From assembly GCA_004211235.1 (NCBI GenBank), contig SEEY01000044.1, positions 1-12,463 on the forward strand: a DNA stretch of 12,463 bases. Reading direction: 5' to 3'. A model generated the notes under the pieces. That model saw only the letters and a list, made by a program, of their open reading frames with translations. It was not told the origin of the DNA and did not search any database. The DNA comes from Rubrivivax sp. GTDB lineage: Bacteria; Pseudomonadota; Gammaproteobacteria; Burkholderiales; Burkholderiaceae. This document shows positions 1 to 6,856 of this stretch, piece after piece; the stretch's first letter is position 1, and the number at the start of each line of letters is the position of its first letter. Made by a program: the position numbers and the translations under genes.

Positions 1-2
1 GC

Positions 3-491
3 CGCCCCGACACCAACAAGCGCGGCCTGGCGCTGACGCCGGACTTTCCGGCCTACCCGTCGGGCCATGCCACCTTCGGCGGGGCGGCGTTCGAACTCCT
101 GCGCCTGTATCTGGCCGAAAAGAAGCTGGCGAAGTTCAATGCGGAGGGTGATGACGACATCCAGTTGAACTTCACCTCCGACGAGTTCAACGGCATCAAC
201 ACCGAGCCGCGCACGCTCAAGCCCCGCGATCTGAAGCCGATCACGACAGACAGCCTCTGGCGCGGCATCGTCGACAACTCCATCAGCCGCGTCTTTCTGG
301 GGGTGCATTGGCAGTTCGATGGGCTTTCCGAACGCGACAGCGCAGGTGCTGACGTTTTCGCCCAGACCCCCAGCACCCTGACCCCGAGCCGCCTGGGCAA
401 GACCGGCGGTGTCTGGTTGGGCCGGGAGATCGCCAAGCAGGTGGCGGGCAAGCTCGGGGTCACGCAGGCAACGATCGCCACTTCGAAATAG
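3..491 (+). CDS. Vanadium-dependent haloperoxidase / PAP2-superfamily phosphatase, C-terminal part (5' end outside window)
   Basis: The reading frame is already open at the left edge and ends at TAG 489-491, so only the last 162 residues or so are present. Two PAP2/vanadium-haloperoxidase signature blocks are visible: PSGHATFGGAAF (codons from 57) matches the PSGH motif with its catalytic histidine, and SRVFLGVHWQFD (codons from 285) matches the SRxxxGxHxxxD motif, whose histidine (306-308) would covalently bind phosphate or vanadate. The 70-residue spacing between them and the large insert resemble the vanadium chloroperoxidase-like branch more than short membrane PAP2 phosphatases, and no transmembrane segment is seen in the part present. 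The family includes haloperoxidases and acid phosphatases of the same fold; the sequence alone cannot say which. The first PAP2 motif (KxxxxxxRP) lies at or beyond the left edge. A GC-rich hairpin follows the stop. Confidence 0.8.
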   Translation, partial: RPDTNKRGLALTPDFPAYPSGHATFGGAAFELLRLYLAEKKLAKFNAEGDDDIQLNFTSDEFNGINTEPRTLKPRDLKPITTDSLWRGIVDNSISRVFLGVHWQFDGLSERDSAGADVFAQTPSTLTPSRLGKTGGVWLGREIAKQVAGKLGVTQATIATSK

Positions 492-512
492 GCGAGGCGA
501 CAACCCCGACCG

Positions 513-534
513 AGCGCGGCGGGCGGGCCGCGCT
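513..534 (+). terminator. Terminator-like hairpin after the PAP2/haloperoxidase gene
   Basis: AGCGCGGC (513-520) and GCCGCGCT (527-534) form a perfect 8-bp GC-rich stem with a 6-nt loop, 21 nt after the stop at 491. No T-run follows; instead there is a short direct repeat, TCGAAT-G-TCGAAT (535-547). It could be a terminator or an mRNA 3' stabilising stem. Confidence 0.4.
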
Positions 535-622
535 TCGAATGTCGAATCTGCAATCCGTCCCGCTTGTTCGGCAACTCGTCGCATGGCGACCTGGCCGGTG
601 CGAATGCCGCTGCTACGGTGCC

Positions 623-646
623 GCCGGGTCAGGAATTGACCCCGGC
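623..646 (+). promoter_or_regulatory. Inverted repeat in the leader of the DUF418 gene
   Basis: GCCGGGTCA (623-631) pairs with TGACCCCGGC (637-646), giving nine base pairs with a single bulged C and a 5-nt loop. It lies 40 nt before the ATG at 687, inside the 195-bp gap 492-686. It could be an operator or an RNA hairpin in the leader. A TTGACC lies in the right arm (636-641), but I see no matching -10 at 17 nt. Apart from this and the hairpin at 513-534, I see nothing else in the gap. Confidence 0.25.
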
Positions 647-686
647 ACGCGGCGCACTTCACGCCCGTCGAAACCCGAGGAACGCC

Positions 687-1955
687 ATGTCCACGACATC
701 TGCATTCGCCTCGCCGCCCCGCGAGCGCCTGGTCACCGTCGACGTGCTCCGCGGCTTCGCGCTGTTCGGCATCCTGTACGCGCACATGCTCGTCTGGTAC
801 ACGGCCGGCCCGTTGCCGCAGGAGCTGTTCCAGAAGTTCCAGACGATCCCGAGCGGCCTGGCCTTTGGCGCCAACGTGCTCTTCGTCATGGGCAAGTTCT
901 TCTCGGTGTTTTCCTTCCTGTTCGGGCTGAGCTTCACCATCCAGATCGACAGCCTCGCGCGGCGCGGCGACAACGTGGCGCTGCGCTTCGGCTGGCGGCT
1001 GGCCGTGCTGGGGCTGATCGCCACCGTGCATCACCTGCTGTGGCGGGGCGACATCCTGTCCATCTATGTGCCGCTGGGTTTCCTGCTGATCTTTGCGCGC
1101 CACCTGAGCAACCGGGCGCTGCTGGTGCTGGGCACGGTGCTGGTGCTCAACCTGCCGACCAAGGTGTTCGAGCTCATGGCGCTGCTGCGCACCGGCAAGG
1201 TGGACTTCATGGCCGGCGACTATGTGAAGGACAGCGCCGCCTACTTCGACTTCGTCAAGTACAGCGGCTTCGTCGACATGCTGCTGGGCAACCTGCAGGC
1301 GTTCGGCACCAAGATCGACTACCAGCTCACCAGCGGCCGGCTGTGGATCACCTTCGGCTTCTTCCTGCTGGGCATGCTGATCGGGCGCTTGCGCTGGTTC
1401 GACCAGGGCGAGGCAGCGCGGCCCACCTTCAACGCGGTGTGGAAGCGATCCTGGCAAGCGATGCTGGTCAGCCTGGCGGTGGGGCTGGCGGTTGCCGGCA
1501 CGGCGATGGCGATGTCGCTCAAGCTGGAAGACCGCGGCTGGGCGTACTGGGTTGCCGAGTTCCCGATCGACTTCTACAACGCCGCCTGCACGGTGTTCTA
1601 CATCAGCGGCATCGCCCTGCTGATGGCCAGGCCGCGCTGGGCCGGGCGCCTGGCGCCGCTGGGCGACATCGGCAAGATGGCGCTCACGTCCTACCTGACG
1701 CAGACGCTCTCCGGCCTGCTGATCTTCTACAGCTTCGGCCTGGCGCTGTTCACCAAGACCTCACCGGCCGTGAACGTGCTGATCTGCCTGGCCATTTTTG
1801 CGGGCCAGATCGCCTTCAGCCGCTGGTGGCTGGCGCGCTTCCACTACGGCCCGCTCGAGTGGCTGTGGCGCTCGGCGACGTTCTTCGCGTGGCAACCGCT
1901 GGTGAAAGCGCGCCCGGCCGGCGCGCTCGGGGCCGGGGCGGGGTCGCCGATCTGA
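687..1955 (+). CDS. DUF418 domain-containing (YeiB-like) integral membrane protein
   Basis: This 422-aa polytopic membrane protein carries the N-terminal RGFALFGI block (residues 22-29), typical of YeiB/DUF418 proteins and related to the heparan-alpha-glucosaminide acetyltransferase/acyltransferase-3 membrane fold. About nine to ten hydrophobic segments can be picked out. The C-terminal DUF418 part starts around GKMALTSYLTQ (about residue 329) and ends with the family-typical GPLEWLWR (about 388-395). I chose ATG 687 because GAGGAA lies just upstream (677-682) and the family begins with a short polar stretch before RGFALFGI; an upstream ATG at 564 would add 41 residues of low-complexity translation across the inverted repeat at 623-646. 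Members are inner-membrane proteins of unclear role, with transport or modification of small molecules proposed. No neighbour points to a substrate. Confidence 0.88.
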   Translation: MSTTSAFASPPRERLVTVDVLRGFALFGILYAHMLVWYTAGPLPQELFQKFQTIPSGLAFGANVLFVMGKFFSVFSFLFGLSFTIQIDSLARRGDNVALRFGWRLAVLGLIATVHHLLWRGDILSIYVPLGFLLIFARHLSNRALLVLGTVLVLNLPTKVFELMALLRTGKVDFMAGDYVKDSAAYFDFVKYSGFVDMLLGNLQAFGTKIDYQLTSGRLWITFGFFLLGMLIGRLRWFDQGEAARPTFNAVWKRSWQAMLVSLAVGLAVAGTAMAMSLKLEDRGWAYWVAEFPIDFYNAACTVFYISGIALLMARPRWAGRLAPLGDIGKMALTSYLTQTLSGLLIFYSFGLALFTKTSPAVNVLICLAIFAGQIAFSRWWLARFHYGPLEWLWRSATFFAWQPLVKARPAGALGAGAGSPI

Positions 1956-2034
1956 CGCCCAAACCCCTGGGCCGGCGGCGGCGATGCTGGACGCATTGAA
2001 ATAGCGCCCCTCCCGCTCATTCACTGGACTCCCC

Positions 2035-2349
2035 ATGCCCAAGGCCTACTGGATCGCCCGCGTCGACGTCTCCGACGCCGAGCAATACAAGCTCTACGTG
2101 CAGCGCAACGACGCCGTGTTCGCCAAGTTCGGCGGCCGGTTCCTCGTGCGCGCCGGGCAATTCGAGAACCCCGAGGGCAGCAGCCGGGGGCGCAACGTGC
2201 TGATCGAGTTTCCGAGCTACGAAGTGGCGCTGGCCTGCTACCGCTCGCCCGAGTACGCACCGCAGATCGCCCTGCGCCAGGCCTCCGCCGAGACGGACAT
2301 CGTCATCGTCGAGGGCTACGACGGGCCTCAGCCGGGCGAGCCGGGCTGA
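2035..2349 (+). CDS. DUF1330 domain-containing protein
   Basis: A 104-aa cytoplasmic protein that starts MPKAYWIARVDV and contains the FGGRFLVRAG and VLIEFPSYEVALACYRSPEY blocks characteristic of DUF1330, a small ferredoxin-like alpha/beta-barrel dimer family related to EthD/YCII and antibiotic-monooxygenase-like folds. The length matches the family norm of about 95-105 residues. The last ten residues (PQPGEPG region) are a proline/glycine tail without domain character. The Shine-Dalgarno is poor (GGACT, 2025-2029), but no better start exists. The biochemical function of the family is not established. It lies 79 nt after DUF418 and 93 nt before the DJ-1 gene, too loose to argue for a common operon. 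Confidence 0.9.
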   Translation: MPKAYWIARVDVSDAEQYKLYVQRNDAVFAKFGGRFLVRAGQFENPEGSSRGRNVLIEFPSYEVALACYRSPEYAPQIALRQASAETDIVIVEGYDGPQPGEPG

Positions 2350-2442
2350 TCAGCGCGGGCGCCGCCCCGCCTGGCCTGGCCGCCTACAAACCGGGCGCCT
2401 GGCACCGCATAGATTGACTGGCTGTCACTTTGAAAGCCTGCC

Positions 2443-3108
2443 ATGCGCGCCCTTTTCGTCACCACCAGTGCCACCCAGCTCGCGCCGGACCACCCGACCG
2501 GCCTGTGGCTGGAAGAGTTCGCGGTGCCCTATCTGGCAGCCATCGAGGCGGGCATCGCCGTCACCGTCGCCTCGCCCCACGGCGGCGCCGTGCCGCTGGA
2601 CCCGAAGACGGAACCCAGCGACAAGGAGCGCGAAACCTGGGCCCGGCCGCTGGCCGCGCTGCAGCAGAGCGTGACGCTGGCGTCGGTGCAGGACGAGACC
2701 TTCGACGCGGTGTTCATCCCCGGCGGCCACGGCCCGATGGTGGACCTGGCGCGGGACGCGACGCTGCACGCCGTGGTACAGCGGCACGACGCCGCGGGCA
2801 AGGTGATCGCCGCCGTCTGCCATGGCCCGGCGGCGCTGGTGCATGCCCGGCGCGCTGATGGCCAGCCGTTCTTCGCGGGCCGGCGCGCAACCGGCTTCAC
2901 GAACGCCGAGGAGTTTCTGGCGCGGTTGAAGGATGTCGTGCCCTTCCTGCTGGAAGACGAGATGAAGGCCGGCGGCGCCGACTTCCACTCCGCGCTGCTG
3001 CCGATGCTGAGCCACGTCGAGCAGGACGGGAACCTGATCACCGGCCAGAACCCGCACTCCAGCGACGCCGTGGCGAAGGCGCTCGTGGCGGCATTGACAA
3101 CGCGCTGA
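2443..3108 (+). CDS. Type 1 glutamine amidotransferase domain protein (DJ-1/PfpI superfamily, Hsp31-like)
   Basis: A 221-aa protein with the DJ-1/PfpI fold. The nucleophile elbow is AAVCHGPAAL with Cys126 followed by His127. The conserved acidic residue that contacts this cysteine is probably Glu24 or Glu25 in TGLWLEEFAVPY (19-30). FIPGGHGPMVDL (91-102) is the glycine-rich loop and TGQNPHSS (200-207) is the C-terminal block of the Hsp31-like/YajL-like group. Relatives include chaperones, glyoxalase III-type enzymes and proposed deglycases that deal with methylglyoxal damage; which activity applies here is not determinable. The ATG at 2443 starts directly at the core strand MRALFVTTSA, and a weak GAAAG lies at 2431-2435. 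No signal peptide is seen, so it is cytoplasmic. TACAAA (2385-2390) and TAGATT (2410-2415) are possible -10 elements in the upstream gap, but neither has a convincing -35. Confidence 0.92.
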   Translation: MRALFVTTSATQLAPDHPTGLWLEEFAVPYLAAIEAGIAVTVASPHGGAVPLDPKTEPSDKERETWARPLAALQQSVTLASVQDETFDAVFIPGGHGPMVDLARDATLHAVVQRHDAAGKVIAAVCHGPAALVHARRADGQPFFAGRRATGFTNAEEFLARLKDVVPFLLEDEMKAGGADFHSALLPMLSHVEQDGNLITGQNPHSSDAVAKALVAALTTR

Positions 3109-3180
3109 GCAAGCGGCTGCAGCAGCGGCCTGCCCGGCGCGCAGAATCGGCGGCACCGCCTGCCAACCCCGCCCGAGCCC

Positions 3181-3711
3181 ATGCGACATCTGCCGACCGC
3201 CCTGCTGACCGCCGCGCTGGTCGCCCCACTCACGGGCCTTGCCGCGTCGGCGCCACTGCCCACCGTGCCCAGCGTCGACCTGGCCCGCTACGCCGGCGCC
3301 TGGTACGAGATCGCGCTGCTGCCTAACCGCTTCCAGAAGCAGTGCGTGGCCGACACGCAGGCGCGCTACCGGCCCGACGGTGACCGCGTCGCGGTGGAGA
3401 ACCGCTGCCGCGTGGCGGATGGCAGCGTGGACGGCGTGCGCGGCCATGCCAAGGTCGTGAAAGGCAGCGGCAACGCCAAGCTGCGCGTCACCTTCTTCTG
3501 GCCCTTCTACGGCGACTACTGGGTGCTGGCCCTGGACGAAAGCTACCGCCAGGTGCTGGTGGGCGCGCCGAACCGGCAGTACGCCTGGGTGCTGTCGCGC
3601 ACGCCGCAGATGGACGAGGCCGCGCTGCAGGCCTTGCTGGCCCGGGCGGCCGAACTGGGCTTCGACAAGGCCGCCTTCCAGCGCACGCCGCAGACGCAGC
3701 CGCTGGACTGA
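3181..3711 (+). CDS. Lipocalin family protein (Blc-like), predicted periplasmic
   Basis: A 176-aa protein with an N-terminal signal peptide (about residues 1-24, probable cleavage after the Ala-Ser-Ala stretch) and one lipocalin barrel. Residues 34-45 (LARYAGAWYEIA) carry the GxWYEIA first lipocalin motif. YWVLALDESYRQVLVG (113-128) and YAWVLSRTP (134-142) match the later motifs conserved in bacterial lipocalin Blc and apolipoprotein D. Cys55 and Cys76 sit where Blc relatives have a cysteine pair and may form a disulphide. E. coli Blc is an outer-membrane lipoprotein; here no lipobox cysteine is present, so the product should be soluble in the periplasm or exported. Known relatives bind fatty acids or lysophospholipids, which would fit the neighbouring PLD-like enzyme and hydrolase, but that link is inference. 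Confidence 0.92.
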   Translation: MRHLPTALLTAALVAPLTGLAASAPLPTVPSVDLARYAGAWYEIALLPNRFQKQCVADTQARYRPDGDRVAVENRCRVADGSVDGVRGHAKVVKGSGNAKLRVTFFWPFYGDYWVLALDESYRQVLVGAPNRQYAWVLSRTPQMDEAALQALLARAAELGFDKAAFQRTPQTQPLD

Positions 3712-3714
3712 AAC

Positions 3715-3733
3715 CGGCGGCGGGAAGCCGCCG
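3715..3733 (+). terminator. Terminator-like hairpin after the lipocalin gene
   Basis: CGGCGGC (3715-3721) and GCCGCCG (3727-3733) form a perfect 7-bp stem with a GGGAA loop, starting 4 nt after the lipocalin stop. No T-tract follows, so it may be a weak or factor-assisted terminator. It suggests that the downstream PLD-like gene has its own promoter; TAGCAT at 3775-3780 is a possible -10. Confidence 0.4.
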
Positions 3734-3827
3734 AGAAGCGGCACCCGCCTACGCCAGCCGGGCCGCGCACTGCCTAGCATCGCTGCGGCCCAACCCGGCG
3801 CTGGCAGAGGCGAACACGAAACCATTC

Positions 3828-5114
3828 ATGAAGGCAGCAAAGACTCCCACCTGGGTCGTGATCCTCGCGACGTTCACGGCGACGCTGCTCGCGGTGCTGC
3901 TGTTCCAGAACCTGTCGACAGCCGAGAAGAAGATCGACGAAAAGCTGCCCAAGCTCTACGAGACGGACGATGCGGAGTTCCGCCGCTCGCTCAGCGCGCT
4001 GCTGGGGCCGCCGCTGGTGGAGGGCAACCAGGTGGAGACGCTGGTGAACGGCGACCAGATCTTCCCGTCCATGCTGGCGGCCATCCGCTCGGCGCAGAAG
4101 ACGGTGAACTTCGAGACCTACATCTACTGGTCCGGCACCATCGGCCGCGAGTTCGTCGACGCGCTCACCGAACGCGCGCGGGCTGGCGTGAAAGTCAACG
4201 TGCTGCTCGACTGGGTCGGCAGCATGAAGATGGACACCGCCATGCTCGACGAGATGAAGGCCGCCGGCGTGGCCTGCGAGCGCTTCCACAAGCCGAACTG
4301 GGCCGACTGGGGCCGGCTGAACAACCGCACACACCGCAAGCTGCTGATCGTCGACGGCCGTGTCGGCTTCACCGGCGGCGTGGGCATTGCCGACCTGTGG
4401 CGCGGCAACGCCCGCAATCCAGACGAATGGCGCGACACGCACTACCGCGTCACCGGCCCGGTCGTGGCGCAGATGCAGTCGGTCTTCCTGGACAACTGGG
4501 TCCGCGCGACTGGCGCGGTGCTGCACGGCGAGGCCTACTTCCCGGCCCTGCAGCCGGCCGGGCCGTACACGGCGCAGATGTTCAGCAGCTCGCCCAGCGG
4601 CGGCAGCGAAAGCATGCACCTGATGTACCTGCTGGCCATCACCGCGGCGCGCCGGAGCATCGACCTCGCCAACTCGTATTTCGTGCCGGATGACCTGACC
4701 ATCCGCACGCTGGTCGACGCCGCCCGCCGCGGCGTGAGGGTGCGCATCCTCACACCCAGCGGCCACATCGATTCCGAGACCGTGCGCAAGGCCTCGCGCA
4801 GCACCTGGGGCCCGATGCTGGAAGCCGGCATCGAGTTCGCCGAATACCAGCCGACGATGTTCCATGTGAAGGGCCTGGTGGTCGACGGCGTGTTCTCGTC
4901 CGTGGGCTCCACCAATTTCGACAACCGCTCATTCCGGCTCAACGACGAGGCCAACCTGAACGTGCTGAATGCCGACTTCGGCCGCGAGCAACAGGCCGTG
5001 TTCGAGGCGGACTGGGCGAAGGGGCGGCGCATCACGCTGCAGCAATGGCGCGACCGGCCCGTGTCGGAGCGGATGTGGGAACTGCTCGCGCGCACGCTGC
5101 GCACGCAGCTCTGA
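3828..5114 (+). CDS. Phospholipase D-like / cardiolipin synthase family protein (ClsB-like), membrane-anchored
   Basis: A 428-aa protein with a single N-terminal transmembrane anchor (about residues 9-27) followed by two phospholipase D half-domains. The first HKD motif is HRKLLIVDG with His169, Lys171 and Asp176; the second is HVKGLVVDG with His346, Lys348 and Asp353, followed by SVGSTNFDNRSF. Both catalytic triads are intact. Bacterial enzymes of this layout condense phosphatidylglycerol (or PG with phosphatidylethanolamine) into cardiolipin at the inner membrane; phosphatidyltransferase or phosphodiesterase activity on other lipids is also possible. The ATG at 3828 directly precedes the anchor; the Shine-Dalgarno is poor. 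Classical ClsA has two N-terminal transmembrane helices and ClsB has none, so this single-anchor form is best called ClsB-like rather than given a firm symbol. It stands alone between a terminator-like hairpin and the lipoprotein hydrolase 43 nt downstream. Confidence 0.9.
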   Translation: MKAAKTPTWVVILATFTATLLAVLLFQNLSTAEKKIDEKLPKLYETDDAEFRRSLSALLGPPLVEGNQVETLVNGDQIFPSMLAAIRSAQKTVNFETYIYWSGTIGREFVDALTERARAGVKVNVLLDWVGSMKMDTAMLDEMKAAGVACERFHKPNWADWGRLNNRTHRKLLIVDGRVGFTGGVGIADLWRGNARNPDEWRDTHYRVTGPVVAQMQSVFLDNWVRATGAVLHGEAYFPALQPAGPYTAQMFSSSPSGGSESMHLMYLLAITAARRSIDLANSYFVPDDLTIRTLVDAARRGVRVRILTPSGHIDSETVRKASRSTWGPMLEAGIEFAEYQPTMFHVKGLVVDGVFSSVGSTNFDNRSFRLNDEANLNVLNADFGREQQAVFEADWAKGRRITLQQWRDRPVSERMWELLARTLRTQL

Positions 5115-5157
5115 GCCGGCGGCCGATCCGGATAGACCCGCACCGCGTACACCCGGC

Positions 5158-6039
5158 ATGCCCATGATGAAGATGACCACGCTCGCCCTGCTGACCACAC
5201 TGGTCGTGCTGACGCTGCTCGCGGCCTGCTCGCCCGTGACGGCGCTGAACGCGCTGGCGCCCGGCGACACCTACACCCGCACGGCCGGCGTGGCCTACGG
5301 CGCGCACCCGCGCCAGCAGCTGGACGTGTACCGCCCGGCGAGCGCCGCGCCGGCGGGCGGCTGGCCGGTGGTGGTGTTCTTCTACGGCGGCTCGTGGAAC
5401 AACGGCGAGCGCGGCGACTATGCGTTTGTCGGCGAGGCGCTGGCGTCCCGCGGCATCCTGACGCTGGTGGCCGACTACCGCCTCTACCCGGAGGTGCGCT
5501 ACCCCGACTTCCTGCACGACAGCGCCGCCGCGCTGGCCTGGGGGCTCGGCCATGCGCAAGGGCTGGGCGGCAACCCGCGGCGCGTCTTCGTCATGGGCCA
5601 CAGCGCCGGCGGCTACAACGCCGCCATGCTGGCGCTGGATGCCCGCTGGCTCGCGCCCACCGGCCATGCGCCGCGCGAGCTGGCGGGCTTCGTCGGCCTC
5701 GCCGGGCCCTACGACTTCCTGCCCATCGAGAACCCGGACGCGAAGCCGGTGTTCTTCCACCCGAACTATCCGGAAGGCACGCAGCCGCTGGCGCATGCCG
5801 GCGCCGGGGCGCCGCGCAGCTTCCTGGGCGCGGCGGCCAGCGACAAGCTGGTCGACCCGCAGCGCAATTCGCAGGCGCTGGCGGAGCGCCTGCAGGCGTC
5901 GGGTGTGCCAGTCACGTTCAAGCGCTACGACCGCGTCGGCCACATGACGCTGATCGGCGCCTTCGGCCGCCCGCTGCGCTGGCTGGCGCCGGTGCTGGAA
6001 GACGTGGCCGGCTTCATCAACGGCGCGCCGGAGCGCTGA
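5158..6039 (+). CDS. Alpha/beta-hydrolase lipoprotein (BD-FAE / carboxylesterase type)
   Basis: A 293-aa protein whose N-terminus is a lipoprotein signal: hydrophobic residues 8-23 end in LLAAC with the lipidated cysteine at position 24. The mature part is an alpha/beta-hydrolase of the esterase/lipase (BD-FAE-like) group. It shows the oxyanion-hole block VVVFFYGGSWNNGER (71-85, in place of the usual HGGG), the nucleophile elbow GHSAGGYN with Ser149, a likely catalytic aspartate at 229 (AASDKLVDP) and His262 (RVGHMTLI). All three triad residues are present. ATG 5158 gives M-P-M-M-K-M; starts at 5164, 5167 or 5173 would also give a working signal, and the choice is not settled by a Shine-Dalgarno. 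It probably hydrolyses small esters at the envelope; the substrate is unknown. It lies 43 nt after the PLD-like gene and may be cotranscribed with it. Confidence 0.88.
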   Translation: MPMMKMTTLALLTTLVVLTLLAACSPVTALNALAPGDTYTRTAGVAYGAHPRQQLDVYRPASAAPAGGWPVVVFFYGGSWNNGERGDYAFVGEALASRGILTLVADYRLYPEVRYPDFLHDSAAALAWGLGHAQGLGGNPRRVFVMGHSAGGYNAAMLALDARWLAPTGHAPRELAGFVGLAGPYDFLPIENPDAKPVFFHPNYPEGTQPLAHAGAGAPRSFLGAAASDKLVDPQRNSQALAERLQASGVPVTFKRYDRVGHMTLIGAFGRPLRWLAPVLEDVAGFINGAPER

Positions 6040-6121
6040 ACTGCGGCGTGGCGCCGGCGGGGTCACCGTGCGGCAATCCCGCTTTGGCCTTGGCGCGCTA
6101 GGGCGATTGCCAGCCAGGCGG

Positions 6122-6127
6122 TACAAT
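6122..6127 (+). promoter_or_regulatory. Candidate -10 element of the cold-shock operon
   Basis: TACAAT at 6122-6127 is a near-perfect sigma-70 -10 box in a GC-rich background. A TTGCCA lies at 6107-6112, but with only a 9-nt spacer it is not a usable -35, and the stretch 17 nt upstream (around 6099-6104) is not a good match. If used, transcription would start near 6134 and leave a leader of about 180 nt before the csp ATG, in keeping with the long leaders of cspA-type genes. Confidence 0.45.
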
Positions 6128-6133
6128 CCGGGC

Positions 6134-6315
6134 CATAGATTCGCGCAAGACCGTTTTCTCAAGGTCTTATTGCAGCCCCGCCGGCCATCCCCTGGCCCGT
6201 TCTCGCGAGCGGCTCGCTTCAGCAACTCCCGGTGAGTGTTCTTGAGTGTTTCTGTCTCTGCACGGCATTTCGCCCGCGGAGGGTTCTATCCATTCCAACT
6301 TTCCAAGGAAACACC
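6134..6315 (+). promoter_or_regulatory. Long 5' leader of the cold-shock gene with possible hairpins
   Basis: The gap 6040-6315 contains no credible gene. Within the presumed leader, AAGACC (6147-6152) and GGTCTT (6163-6168) form a 6-bp stem with a 10-nt AT-rich loop. GCGA and TCGC within 6205-6217 form a second small stem. The leader is more AT-rich than its surroundings near the gene and ends with AAGGAA (6305-6310), a good ribosome binding site for the ATG at 6316. Long structured leaders that refold in the cold are known for E. coli cspA; that this one behaves likewise is inference. Confidence 0.4.
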
Positions 6316-6528
6316 ATGACTACAGAAATCGGCACCGTGAAGTGGTTCGACGACGGCAAGGGCTTCGGCTTCATCACGCCTGACAACGGCGGCAAGGATC
6401 TGTTCGCCCACCACAGCGAAATCAAGAACAGCGGCGGCTTCCGCTCGCTGGCCGAAGGCGCCAAGGTCGAATTCGAGACCAAGCAAGGTCCGAAGGGCCT
6501 GCAGGCCTCGAACATCAAGTCGCTCTGA
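6316..6528 (+). CDS. Cold-shock protein, CspA family
   Basis: A 70-aa single cold-shock domain (OB fold), the full usual length. RNP1 is KGFGFI (residues 15-20) and RNP2 is DLFAHHS (28-34); the opening TGTVKWF-like block is present as IGTVKWF. CspA-family proteins bind single-stranded RNA and DNA and melt mRNA secondary structure, in the cold or constitutively. ATG 6316 is supported by AAGGAA six nucleotides upstream and by alignment to the family; an extension to the in-frame upstream codon at 6232 would add leader translation only. It heads an apparent group with a small unknown gene and infA, all translation-related as far as known. The gene symbol is left open because Burkholderiales carry several csp paralogues. 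Confidence 0.97.
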   Translation: MTTEIGTVKWFDDGKGFGFITPDNGGKDLFAHHSEIKNSGGFRSLAEGAKVEFETKQGPKGLQASNIKSL

Positions 6529-6555
6529 GCGACGGGGGCGCCACGCGCGCCCGAC

Positions 6556-6583
6556 CCGCGCCGGCCCGATGGGCCTGGCGCGG
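6556..6583 (+). terminator. Strong bulged GC hairpin between csp and the small ORF
   Basis: Positions 6556-6567 pair with 6571-6583, giving twelve GC pairs with a single bulged T (6576) and a GAT loop. It begins 27 nt after the csp stop and ends 19 nt before the TTG of the small gene. No T-run follows; the next bases are CCATTCC and then a purine-rich AAGAAGAAGAA. It could partially terminate csp transcripts, protect the csp mRNA 3' end, or set the ratio of csp to downstream translation. Confidence 0.5.
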
Positions 6584-6602
6584 CCATTCCAAGAAGAAGA
6601 AC

Positions 6603-6821
6603 TTGAACAACAAGAAGAACATCGAAGTGGGGCGCTATGTCGTCTCTCCCATGATCCTGGCTCGCAACGATGGTGGCTTCGGCGCCGTCGTGTCGATCCG
6701 TTCCGGTCAGGGCATGTCCAGCGTGGACCGCGTCATGCATTTCACGCCGCAATTCATCAGCGCGCGGGCCGCGCTGCGTTATGCCAAGGCCGAAGGCCTG
6801 GCCTGGGCCCGCTGCCATTGA
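6603..6821 (+). CDS. Small conserved-looking protein of unknown function between csp and infA
   Basis: I do not recognise a named domain. The predicted product is 72 aa, starts [16 protein letters not shown] after the initiator, continues with an [17 protein letters not shown] stretch and ends in an alpha-helical segment [14 protein letters not shown]; no membrane segment or signal peptide. Alternating hydrophobic residues in the first two thirds suggest a small beta-sheet followed by one helix. The start is taken as TTG 6603 because no ATG precedes the conserved-looking [11 protein letters not shown] segment in this frame. The purine tract AAGAAGAAGAA (6591-6601) could serve as a Shine-Dalgarno but is very close to the TTG. 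The frame stays open upstream through the hairpin, so a longer product cannot be ruled out; the next downstream starts are GTG 6627 and ATG 6651. It lies 49 nt before infA, implying a link to cold shock or translation. Confidence 0.7.
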   Translation: MNNKKNIEVGRYVVSPMILARNDGGFGAVVSIRSGQGMSSVDRVMHFTPQFISARAALRYAKAEGLAWARCH

Positions 6822-6856
6822 CGCACGCAACGCCGGCCCCACATCCTCAATCCCAC

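Noticed and set aside
539..1999. A 486-codon plus-strand frame overlapping the DUF418 gene
   Set aside because: It is the +1 shadow of the membrane protein gene; the DUF418 frame has hydrophobic segments and family motifs, and this one has neither.
2425..3825. A 466-codon minus-strand frame opposite the DJ-1-like and lipocalin genes
   Set aside because: It runs antisense to two genes with clear catalytic or fold motifs and through their intergenic gap, as an uninterrupted GC-rich shadow would.
6107..6127. TTGCCA ... TACAAT as a full sigma-70 promoter
   Set aside because: The spacer is only 9 nt, far from 16-18 nt; only the TACAAT is kept as a candidate -10.
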